A stretch of 64,000 nucleotides of DNA from Balaenoptera acutorostrata (Eukaryota; Chordata; Mammalia; Artiodactyla; Balaenopteridae): the NCBI RefSeq assembly GCF_949987535.1, contig NC_080067.1:4526001-4590000 (forward strand), written 5' to 3'. The notes below the pieces were generated by a model. That model did not search any database, was not told the DNA's origin, and saw only the letters and a list, made by a program, of their open reading frames with translations. Positions 55,060 to 64,000 of this stretch are shown here, piece after piece. Positions within the stretch are counted from its first letter, which is position 1. Each line of letters opens with the position of its first letter. The position numbers and the translations under genes are program-made.

Positions 55060-55315
55060 TGTAGCGGTTAAGAGCACAGTGTGGAACCAGACTGCTCGGC
55101 CTCAAACTCTGGCTCTGTTGCTTGTTAACTGTCTGATTTGGGGTGAGTTACTATATCTTTCTGTTCCTCAGTTTCCTCATCTGTTAAGTAGAGTATTAAC
55201 AGGAACTACTTCATATGATTAGTATGAAGATAAAGTGAGTCAATGTATGAAGCACTTGGGACTGTGTGTGGCTCAAAGAAAATACTGAATTAACGTCAGC
55301 TACTTTATTCTTCCT
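55060..55315 (+). mobile_element. MIR, nearly complete
   Basis: 'tgtagcggttaagagcacag', 'ggcctcaaactctggctctg', 'tgttcctcagtttcctcatc' and 'tgaagataaagtgagtcaat' in MIR order. Confidence 0.9.
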
Positions 55316-55431
55316 CAAAGTTTCAGAGGAAGACAGCCTTTCACCCTCTACCTCATAGGGGATTTGAGTGTCATATTTATGTTCCCTTTTAGTATCTTCA
55401 TTTTCTCTCTCTTTCTCCTCTTCCAGCTTTA

Positions 55432-55625
55432 TTTTTTTAATTTAATTTTTATTTTAAATTGGAGTAGAGTTGATTTACAATATTGTGTTAGTTTCAGGTG
55501 TACAGCAAAGTGATTCAGTTATACATACACATATATCCACTCTTTTTTAGATTCTTTTCCCATATAGGTCATTACAAAGTATTGAGTAGAGTCCTCTGTG
55601 CTATACAGTAGGTCCTTGTTGGTTA
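55432..55625 (-). mobile_element. 5'-truncated L1 3' end
   Basis: 'gagttgatttacaatattgt', 'aggtgtacagcaaagtgatt' and 'ctatacagtaggtccttgtt'. Perfect 13-bp TSD tcttccagcttta (55419-55431 and 55626-55638). Confidence 0.93.
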
Positions 55626-55638
55626 TCTTCCAGCTTTA

Positions 55639-56479
55639 AACAAGCACCACCAATCCTAGCTTAAAAATTCTTTTGTGTCTCCTTGACCTTGAGCTGACTT
55701 CTCTATTTGCTCACCTTCTTATGCACTTCCTCTTTCAAATATCTTGCAAGGTGTTTTTCCTCAAGATTACACACCACATACATTCTGACCATGTGGTTCA
55801 GGACCCGGGTCTGGGGGGCAGAAGGGGTCAGCCTCATTTCTATGGGGCGGGGAGCAGGGAACCCAAACCCAAGGTCTGGAGCAAAGGTGGTGTCACAGAG
55901 AGGGAAACGATCGTCACATCTGGTGGGGAGTAAGCAGGTGGCAGAAAACTCTTCTAGGGTCTGTGACTGGATGTGAGGAAGAGGAACAAGCGTGTTCTGG
56001 CAGAGTCTCACCCCTGGGGTCCTGATAGGTAGAGCTAAGCATACTGCTTGAGGGTGGCTTTGCCTCCCCTGTAGGCGTGGGGAGAGCCAAAACCATGCCA
56101 GCTGGTCAGTAGAATTACAAAAGCCAAAGTCAGCAGCCTTTTCTCCTCTTCCTGGACCTTTTGACAGTTAGCTACCATCCTCACTTTAGACTTCTTAGTT
56201 ATTCCTTCTCTCATCTTGTCATACGGTGGGTGAAGGAGTCCCCAGGCATTCTGGGACCTCAGCAGGTTAGGCCAGTAGACAACCAGGGGAAGACTAACCC
56301 ATTAGGCAGAACTGAGTCTGTAGGAATCATCTGGATGCAGAACCTCCCGAGGTGAGTTGCTTTCACTCGAATAATCAAGGGAAACATGGGGTGTGGGAAG
56401 TGGAGACCTGCCTCGGCAAGGCATTTGAATTTGACGCATGGCTAGGGATACATCTGTAGACTAGACCACGGATTGAGTC
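55639..56479. other. No recognised feature
   Basis: Overlapping frames on both strands around 55673-56011 (86-102 codons) reflect few stops. No protein similarity seen. Confidence 0.4.
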
Positions 56480-57920
56480 CTGGGTGCAACTAGTAACAGA
56501 GACAAAAAATGAAGTGACCAGTGAGGAAGAATGAAAACCAAGAGGGAGAATGTTCTAGAGCCAAGTGAAGAAAGTGTTGTGTTGAGGAAAGACTAATCCA
56601 CTGGGTGCAGGTAAGGTGGGGACTGAGGCTAGATCGCTGTGGACCTTGAGCAGAGCAGTTTTAGTAGACGGGCCAGGGTCAAAGCTTGGCTGGAGCAGGT
56701 TCAAGAGAGAATGGAAGGAGAAGAATTGTGTATGGATCACCCTGTAAGGAGCTGAGCTGTAAAGAGAAGGAAAGAAACAGAGCAGTGGCTAGAAGGGTAA
56801 GTAGACTTAAGACATGGTTTAAAAAAATGGGAGTGTCTGGAGTGCTGCTGGGGGAAATCCAGAAGATAGAGAGGATAACATGTTAGAACGGTGAACTTGA
56901 GGAGGTGAGAAGCATATGGCAGATCACCTTCACCGGAACACCAGTAGTTCCTCTACAGTAACGGGAGAGAAAACGTAGAACGTGGAGACACAGATGCAGG
57001 AGGGCAATCAGATATGGCGGTGAGTGCGGGGCTTTAGAAGTTCTCTTCTGAATGTTCTGTTTCTCTATGAAATAGGAAACCAAGTCATCGACTGAGAGGG
57101 AGGAGGACAGAGAAACATCAGAGATTTTACGAGTGACAATAAAGCAGGAAATAGTTGCTTGGGAGGGTGCGAGGTGGAATGGATGGGGGAAATACAATAT
57201 AATCTGTGGGCAGCGTGAAGAGCCCATGTATTTCCAGGAAGATGAGTTGCCATGGTTGCAGAGCTGGATGGAAATGGTGTGGTGGGTTCCCCCACTGAGA
57301 GCCCGAGTTGAGGGAAGGACAGGAGAGTTGAGGGAAGGACAGGAGAGTTGAGGGTGTGTGCAAGTGACTAAGAGGACAGACCAGGAATCTTAGGCTGGTT
57401 AACAAGGGAAGGGATTCCATGAGGTAGATGAGGCCCTGGTGGGGTCAATGCACCACTGAAACTGGACTAAAAGTGAGCTGGAAAGGTAGGAAGTGGTGAC
57501 CAGAGTGGGATGTGGAACCGGGGTCACGGTGGAGATGAGTTATTGGCAATCTTGTAAGATCTAGCATAGGACCATGGAAGTGAGTGATCAAGCACAATAA
57601 GATCATTGAAGGAACTGAGAGATGAGGGTATGGAAAAGCTGACATGTGTATGGAACTCCTGAAGCATGGTAACTGCAGTGCTGTGAAACAGAGCTAAGAT
57701 TTTCAAGGGGCAGGCGGAGTCCCTTGGAGGTGGTTAGGTGACTCTTATAAGGAGGGGAAATGGCTATTACAGTGTGATGAGACCTAAGGCTTGGAGTTCT
57801 CAAGAGGAAGCGGGGAGGACGGGCTGGGAGTGGCAGTGAGGACACCCACTCCGACCTCAGGTCAGTGGCATGAGGGTCGCCCCCTGATCCTCCTGAAGCT
57901 AGAGACTTTGGTGGTAACAA
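56480..57920. mobile_element. Possible old LINE (L2-like) stretch
   Basis: 'ggttcaagagagaatggaag', 'cagtggctagaagggtaagt' and 'ccaagtcatcgactgagagg' resemble an old repeat that I associate loosely with L2-type LINEs. The family is not certain and boundaries are approximate. No coding capacity. Confidence 0.35.
57305..57354. repeat. 20-bp tandem repeat, 2.5 copies
   Basis: gagttgagggaaggacagga is repeated exactly at 57305-57324 and 57325-57344, followed by a half unit. Lies in the L2-like stretch. Confidence 0.95.
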
Positions 57921-58341
57921 CCGGGTCAATCAAACACTGAGAGAGGAGACAGGTTCTAGAATTTTGCTGCTGCTGAATCTTGAGTTCCAGAGGGCCTTGT
58001 AGACCTGTTGTTAGAAGTTAGGGAGTGGGGGAAGACAGCGTCAGAATATGGGGTGCACAGGTCTGTATGGGGAGTAGAGTCCAAGGATGAAGGAATAACG
58101 GCGTGATAAAATTAGCGTCGATAGTCGCAGTGAAGATAATACTGTAGTTTCAGGCTGTGAATTTTGAGGGGGGATATGGAGGGGGGGGCTTGCCAGGAAT
58201 ACCTAGGGTTCAGAAGCCCCCATCTGACCCTGCTGATGAAAGCGAGGGGCCAGTGGAGGACATTCTTACTCAACTGTGTGGGGCTAGACCACTCTCTCCT
58301 TCAGAGGTGGGGACAGCCCCAGTGAGAATGGATGGGGTGTC

Positions 58342-58526
58342 CTTCAGTAGTTGTGGCACGAGGGCTCAGTAGTTGTGGCTCGAGGGCTCTAGAGTGTAAG
58401 CTCAGTAGTTGTGACACACGGGCTTAGTTGCCCCGTGGCATGTGGGATCTTCCCAGACCAGGGATCGAACCCATGTCCCCTGCATTTGCTGGAGGATTCT
58501 TAACCACTGCGCCACCAGGGAAGTCC
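58342..58526 (-). mobile_element. CHR-type SINE, lacking its 3' half
   Basis: Reverse-complement head (ccaccagggaagtcc), B box (gggatcgaacccatg) and part of the body, ending on the plus-strand left side at cagtagttgtggcacgaggg with no A/T tail. Confidence 0.9.
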
Positions 58527-59484
58527 TACATTTTCTTCATAGAGGGAAGATGCCATTTTAATTTGTTGAGACAAATGTGGAGCAAATCATTTACATCTGT
58601 GTTTACAACTTTGCATTATTGTATGTTTTTGGGAAAACAAACAAACAAACAAAAGTTTTTCATTCTTTTTATTAGCTCCATAATTAGTTTCTGGATTATT
58701 CTGCCATGATAGCAGAAAACTTAAAAAGGTAATTAAGAAATTCTCAAGCACAGCAGGAGTTTTTACTGGAAAAGAGAACCTTCAATATGAAACTCAATGA
58801 TCAAGAGAAACAGGGCCTTGAAGGCTGTTTCTAAACCTTGACATCTGAGAGGAGAGGGACTAATACACTGCATCACTTCAAATCTGTGATTTGTGTAGTA
58901 AAAAAATCTGTACAGTAAGAAAAAAATTCGTCTTCTTATCATTACCTTATTGTGTAGTGTAGCTATTGCAGTGGAGATTTCCATATTATTTTTCCCTCAG
59001 ACACTTGAGTTTGTCTCATTTTATCTTGCAAAGCGTACCTGTTGCACCATTTTAGAGAATCCAAAAGGCAGCACAATTGAATAATCCTGTACAATTTGGG
59101 GGGTTAATTTGATCAAAGGCAGGACCAGAGTTAGGAACCTGTCCTCACTAGTGGCTACGTACAGTTGAGAGGTTGTGTAGCTTAGGTTCGCTCAAATTCC
59201 CATATGCCCAAGTTTCTCTACTTTAACCTTGTCTAGCCAACAGGAATGTGCTTCTTCCTTGGTTCCTAACAGAGACTTATTGGGACTTAATCTTGCCCTA
59301 AATCCCATTGACAAATCTATTTTTGCTGAGTGGTAGATCTCCATACTCCCTGCTGTTAGCTGGAATCTGTTTCCAAACAAGATGGACCACAGAGTTTCTT
59401 AAGACTGTCATCTGTTGACTTTCCTGAGCCACTGAGACGTGAAAGTGTTAAGTAGGCTCCTTGGGGATCCACATCAACTGCATC
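58527..59484. other. No recognised feature
   Basis: No gene or repeat identified. Contains a short (ACAA)n run near 58637-58652. Confidence 0.4.
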
Positions 59485-59498
59485 AAATTCACACTCTT

Positions 59499-59765
59499 TG
59501 GACGAAGTGAGAGAGTGGCATGGACATATATACACTACCAAATGTAAAATAGATAGCCAGTGGGAAGCAGCTGCATAGCACAGGGAGATCAGCTCGGTGC
59601 TTTGTGACCACCTAGAGGGGTGGGATAGGGAGGGTGGGAGGGAGGGAGACGCAAGAGGGAGGAGATATGGGGATATATGTATACGTATAGCTGATTCACT
59701 TTGTTATAAAGCAGAAACTAACACCATTGTAAAGCAATTATACTCCAATAAAGATGTTAAAAAAA
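59499..59765 (+). mobile_element. 5'-truncated L1 3' end
   Basis: 'gacgaagtgagagagtggca', 'gcatagcacagggagatcag' and 'tactccaataaagatgttaa' then A run. Perfect 14-bp TSD aaattcacactctt (59485-59498 and 59766-59779). Confidence 0.95.
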
Positions 59766-59779
59766 AAATTCACACTCTT

Positions 59780-61235
59780 CTTAAGAAATCCTCAGTGTGG
59801 ACTGCTGACCATCAGCTGCAGTGCCCAACCCAGGCTGAGGCAGTTCCCCTGCCCTGGTTCTGTCTGACTCCGGGAGCAACTTCCTCATCCCCGAGTCCCC
59901 ACTCCCCCATAACTGCCCCCCACACCACCCCCGTCAGCCTTTATCTAGAGCTGATTCTGCCTGAATTATGGCCCCATTCCCCCCCCCCCGGGATATGGAA
60001 GTGTGGTTTAAAAAGGAGCAATTGGTAAAGCTTTAGAGAGAAATGTCTATCTTGTTCTTTAAAATAAATTATGTAATATTTTGCTATGAGTCATAGAGAT
60101 TAAATAAATCTGAGTAGCCTTTACCTTATTTGGAAAGGGGGGTGGTCAGACTGACCTCATAGTGTCTGGGATAAAGTCTTACTATTCTAGCTCCTTTGGA
60201 GGGCATAGGGGGAAATAGGTCATTTAGAGACAATTTTATTTCATAAAATAAAGAGTATGATAGTTAAATAACTGTTTTAGATAAAGTCTACACATTTCCA
60301 TGGACAAATAAATAGATAATGTCAGAGACATATTTATTACAAAAATCTATCCTCATATTTTATTTAGTCAGAGGCATTTATAACCCTAGGAAAAAACTGC
60401 TAGCTTGAAACATTCATAAAATAACAAACAAATACCCTTGGGCAAAGAGTCTACCCACATAAATTGATTTCTAAATAAAGATTCAATTTAGATTTAAAAG
60501 TCTTGTATGCACCCAGAGCTATCTATTCCATCTGTAATTTCCTTGTGGGGTTCTGGCGCCTGATTCTGCTGTCATCAGTTTCTTATTAGTTGCTTTCACA
60601 TGGAAGAAGCAAAGCTTCCAATTAGCACAATTTTTTAATAAACATGTGTTGGAAATCATTGCCACCATATATCACGTCTCTTACATTGATCTAGTCTTCT
60701 CTTTACCAACATTTTTGCTTTTACTGTTTGGGATCACCTAGTTAGCTTTAGCTTCTGATAACTCCTGAGATTAAAATTTTAAAATGGGAAAATCTTTTTT
60801 CCTATTTCATTGGGAAATATAATTATAGTCTCAGATCTTGGTTAGATTAAAATTTAAAAATACCCAGGTATTATCAGACATTATTTTCAGCTTGGTAGTT
60901 AACCTTCCATACTGCTGAGGGTGCAGGTTATTTATCACTCAGCAGACAGTGAAAATGAACTCGAAGTCAGGATGTGTCCCTTGGATTCGTCTGTCCAGGT
61001 CTGGAAGAGTAACCAGTGCATTACAGTGAGCTCTCAATAAATATTTGAGGGACAAATAAATGAACAAAATGTACCCTTACTTGTGAAGATTTATTCTTTT
61101 CACTTTGCAAGGGAGTAGAGAGTTTCTTCTTTAGTTTTCTTTCCTTGTTTATCCCTATTATTACCAGTGTTTATGGTGGTAAGTTGAAATGGAAAAGTAA
61201 AGCCATTAAATCTTTTTGAGGAAGAGAATTTGTTC
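59780..61235. other. No recognised feature
   Basis: AT-rich from about 60040 to 60900 with no recognisable repeat. A short L2/MIR-like terminus ('tctcaataaatatttgaggg') is at about 61030. Candidate unique non-coding DNA. Confidence 0.4.
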
Positions 61236-61275
61236 ATTCATTCAGCTGATAATTTTTTGAGAGCCTACTATGTGT

Positions 61276-61691
61276 TGGCAAAAACTCTCTCCTTGACCGA
61301 ACTTTAATTAGTCTCCTCCAAGCCCTCTCCTTGACTAGACCTCAACCTTGGTCCCCATTCTGTCTGTGGTCTGCTCAACCCAGTCTTAGCAAGGAATCCT
61401 GACAAGTCATCCCCCATACCCTTGATAGCTGACCACCCTAGCGTGCCTTCAGTAAGAATCTTATTAAGTCAGTTTAGCAAGATCCCCCAACCTTGATGTC
61501 TCCTCTTAGTAACTTTTCATCTTCTATCCCCGACCTTCTACATGCTCACTGGCTCTAAATCCCCAGCAGTCTTTGCTATATTTGGATTTGAGCTCCATCT
61601 CTCTCTATTGCAAGACCCATATTGCAGTAGTCTCGAATAAAAAGTCTTCCTTACTGTTTTCACAAATGTCAGAGTAAGTTTTTCTTTAACA
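61276..61691 (+). mobile_element. Solo LTR of an ERV1-type endogenous retrovirus
   Basis: 416 bp beginning TG and ending CA with a 4-bp TSD gtgt (61272-61275 and 61692-61695), as expected for gammaretrovirus-like ERV1 elements. A poly(A) signal aataaa lies at 61636-61641, followed by 'ttccttactgttttcacaaa' and 'ctttaaca'. No internal viral genes are present, so it is a recombination-derived relic. Confidence 0.8.
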
Positions 61692-62045
61692 GTGTCGGGC
61701 ACAAAACAGATAAATTACTAGTTTTCATGGAGCTTGGTGTAGAGACAAAATAGGCAAAAAACCCCAAACTCAGGAAAACAGCATAAAAACAAACAAACAA
61801 TTAAAAAAATAACAAATATGTTAAGGCTTCCCCTTATGTGGATAGAGGGCTTCCTTAGGCTGGGTGATCACCGAGGAACAATCCAGGGAGAAGACCTTTC
61901 AGCGGAGAGCTGGAAGACAAAACCATCACGCCAGTTGGGCGAAAGGGCACTGCAAGGCATAGGGCAAGGCTGTTGCAACCAGCTGGAGGCTGCATCAAGG
62001 GGAAGGAGTCCTAGGGACATGGTGGAACCCAGTGGGTGAGGAGGC

Positions 62046-62089
62046 CACTTCTTGGCCTCACCCTAGCCCAAGGGTGAGGCCAAGAAGTG
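62046..62089. repeat. Perfect 19-bp hairpin in L2-derived DNA
   Basis: Arms cacttcttggcctcaccct (62046-62064) and agggtgaggccaagaagtg (62071-62089) around a 6-nt loop. Three more pairs are possible beyond a 2-nt bulge. Confidence 0.95.
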
Positions 62090-62170
62090 AAGCCAGGTTG
62101 TGATGGGCTCTGTAGGCTGGGTAAAGAGTTTGGAGTTTGTTTCATGTAACATTGTGACCTTGGGCTTGGA

Positions 62171-63404
62171 ATATTTGAACGTCGTCTGATTTTTTCCCAT
62201 GCTATTGCTGTCATTGGTGGGTCTGAGAAATTTATCAAACAACGTCCTATTCTTACTTTACTGAAGCTTCTCTCTCCCTGGATTTGTTATTTTGCAGAAG
62301 ATGACTGAAAAGTAGGGAATTATTCCTTGGGGATATCACTATTTTCTTTGTTTCCTTTAATGCTTTGAGGTAAAGTAAAAAAAAAAAAAAAAATTCCTAG
62401 AAACTAGCAATTATGCAGTTTGTGCTTGGTTGCTTTTAATTATTGCTTATACCATCAGCTCCTCTCTGGGACCCCTTACCTCCTGGAGGGTCTTTCATAA
62501 TATAAAAGATAGTCTGCTTAATTGTTTTCTCTTTGCTTGGCTAGTCCTTACTGATATGAGAAAATGTTGAATGTTTTAAGCCATCCTCACTAAACTTCCC
62601 AACCTGGTCATTCAAAAAATGTAGTCTATAAGTCCATTTCCTCACACTCTTAATTCTTCCTAATTATTGTTCTAAAAGATTGTCTGCTTACTGCATTCTT
62701 TTTCAAAGAACATATTTAAGTTTGTGATGCCGTCATCATTTGATACTTCAAATTAATTCCAAAAAAATTTTTACTTGAAGGGCTTACTATTGTACTACAT
62801 TTTTGTAAAATATCATGATTCTAATAGCCATATTCTCTGAGTCATAGGATGGTTATGTGTTTGTTTAAAAGAGACAGCCAAACAGCTCTCCAAAGCAGGA
62901 CCATATTTTCCTTCCATCAGCAAAATCTGAAAGTTCTAGCAACACCACACCCTGTTTCTAGAACAGGTTATAGAGCTGTCTGGGCAGCAAGCTTTAGGAA
63001 AGATTATTTCTACGATATGCCAGTGTATTGACCCATAAGATTCCAAGTGGTCCTAAATTCTTCTTTTTAAAAATCATTCTTCAAGTCCACTCTTTTAAAT
63101 AATACAGTTAACAATAACCTGAGAAGGAACTTGTGTCTAATAATGTATGACGTGTTGGAAGAGGGGCAAAGAAATGTACTTTCTCTGTGGCCCAGCAATG
63201 TCTTGATGACTCCTTCCAGGGTAGAAGGGAAGAATCAAATTCGTGTTCGGTTTACTGTGATTTTTCCCTCTGGCATTCTGTCATGCATAGGAATGAGGCT
63301 GGAAGAAGGTTAGCAGTTAATACTATTTAGAATTACAATCAGTGCCAAGCTTTAGTCATCATTGTAGTTAGGGCTGAAAGTGCTCTGGGAGGTTGATGTA
63401 AATC
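62171..63404. other. No recognised feature
   Basis: An A run (about 62378-62395) lacks a SINE. Otherwise no gene or repeat identified. Confidence 0.4.
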
Positions 63405-63510
63405 ACCTGATTTTACAGATGAGGCAAGCAAAACCCAGAGCAGAAAGTAACTTGTCAAGGTCATTCATTTCCTTAGTTAACCCAGCCAAGGCTAAAACTC
63501 AAATCCTGAC
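63405..63510 (-). mobile_element. MIR fragment
   Basis: 'ttttacagatgaggcaagca', 'ccagagcagaaagtaacttg' and 'ggctaaaactcaaatcctga' in reverse-complement MIR order. Confidence 0.75.
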
Positions 63511-63560
63511 TCATCTGCTCAGTGCTAGTTTTGATTCTGCTTAAGAATATCTATTATCAG

Positions 63561-63850
63561 GCTTCCCTGGTGGCGCAGTGGTTGAGAATCTGCCTGCCAA
63601 TGCAGGGGACACGGGTTCGAGCCCTGGTCTGGGAGGATCCCACATGCCGTGGAGCAACTAGGCCCGTGAACCACAACTACTGAGCCTGCGCGTCTGGAGC
63701 CTGTGCTCCGCAACAAGAGAGGCCGCGACAGTGAGAGGCCCGCGCACCGCGATGAAGAATGGCCCCCGCTCGCCGCAACTAGAGAAAGCCCTCGCACAGA
63801 AACGAAGACCCAACACAGCCATAAATAAATAAATAAATAAATTAAATTAA
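63561..63850 (+). mobile_element. CHR-type SINE with a 3' extension
   Basis: Complete SINE (gcttccctggtggcgcagtg ... cacagccataaataaataaa). Its downstream TSD does not follow its own tail but lies 90 bp further on: aagaatatctattatcag at 63543-63560 and aagaatatccattatcag at 63941-63958. Confidence 0.95.
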
Positions 63851-63940
63851 AAATGTCTGCTTTGCAAAAGACAACGTCATGAGAATCAGAACACAAGTCA
63901 CAAGTTGGGAGAAAATATTTGCAAAAAAATAAAAAATAAA
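63851..63940 (+). mobile_element. Probable 3'-transduced L1-derived sequence
   Basis: 'ttgcaaaagacaacgtcatg' and 'agttgggagaaaatatttgc' are old-L1 ORF2 sequence, ending in a second A-rich tail. It sits between the SINE tail and the TSD. Confidence 0.8.
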
Positions 63941-64000
63941 AAGAATATCCATTATCAGTTCTCTGAATAGGCCTGGATGTTTTCTTCATAGTTCTTTGTG

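Larger units (their letters stand above)
61236..62170 (-). mobile_element. L2 LINE fragment, split by an LTR
   Basis: Reverse-complement L2 terminus 'ttcattcattcagctgataa...gagcctactatg' continues after the LTR as 'gtcgggcacaaaacagataa' and 'tttcatggagcttggtgtag'. It then runs to 'aggttgtgatgggctctgta'. Confidence 0.75.

Noticed and set aside
59597..60028. 143-codon plus-strand open frame
   Set aside because: It starts inside an L1 3' UTR, crosses its poly(A) and the TSD, and continues into unrelated DNA.

Overview
This looks like mammalian nuclear DNA, most likely from a whale or dolphin. The main evidence is 13 recognisable tRNA-derived SINE copies of the CHR type (head like ggcttccctggtggcgcagt, B box like gttcgagccctgg, a long body with repeated 'ccacaactactgagcc' phrases, and an (AAAT)n tail), together with L1 families typical of Cetartiodactyla. 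I saw no ruminant Bov-A/BovB and no pig PRE-1 SINE. The assignment rests on recognised repeat families, not on a database search. I found no host protein-coding exon, tRNA, rRNA, CpG-island promoter or CRISPR array. The window reads as intergenic or deep-intron sequence. The only convincing coding sequence belongs to L1 retrotransposons. Layout: 0-18 kb holds SINEs, hAT-type DNA-transposon relics, MIRs, two LTR-like relics (to 4.5 kb), several 5'-truncated L1 3' ends, an L1 carrying two nested SINEs (13.2-14.6 kb) and a MaLR LTR (17.2 kb). From 18.3 to 24.3 kb lies an L1 with its 5' end, bounded by a 12-bp target-site duplication (TSD), interrupted by a SINE in ORF1 and internally deleted in ORF2. 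From 24.3 to 28.7 kb there are L2, a GAAA/GGAA microsatellite, a second L2, a Tigger fragment and a MIR. From 28.76 to 33.2 kb a younger minus-strand L1 has an open ORF1 (309 codons) and a broken ORF2 that still carries the FADD reverse-transcriptase motif but has lost its C-terminal third. From 33.2 to 53.9 kb there are MIRs, hAT MITEs, a stacked pair of L1 3' ends inside one TSD, an internally duplicated L1 end, a long old L1 (41-45.7 kb) that received later insertions, L2s and another old L1. From 53.9 to 64 kb there is a DNA transposon carrying three nested insertions, MIRs, L1 3' ends, a solo ERV1-type LTR inside an L2, and a SINE with apparent 3' transduction at the right edge. The intervals between repeats (for example 14.6-17.2, 36.3-38.3, 39.2-40.7, 51.6-53.9 and 59.8-61.2 kb) hold nothing I can name. 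The most useful leads are: a 119-bp inverted pair of an unrecognised old sequence (7839-7957 and 10192-10310); the coiled-coil duplication in the intact L1 ORF1; the SINE 3' transduction; the two internally deleted L1s; an unexplained block inside a GATA microsatellite; and a perfect 19-bp hairpin in L2 sequence.
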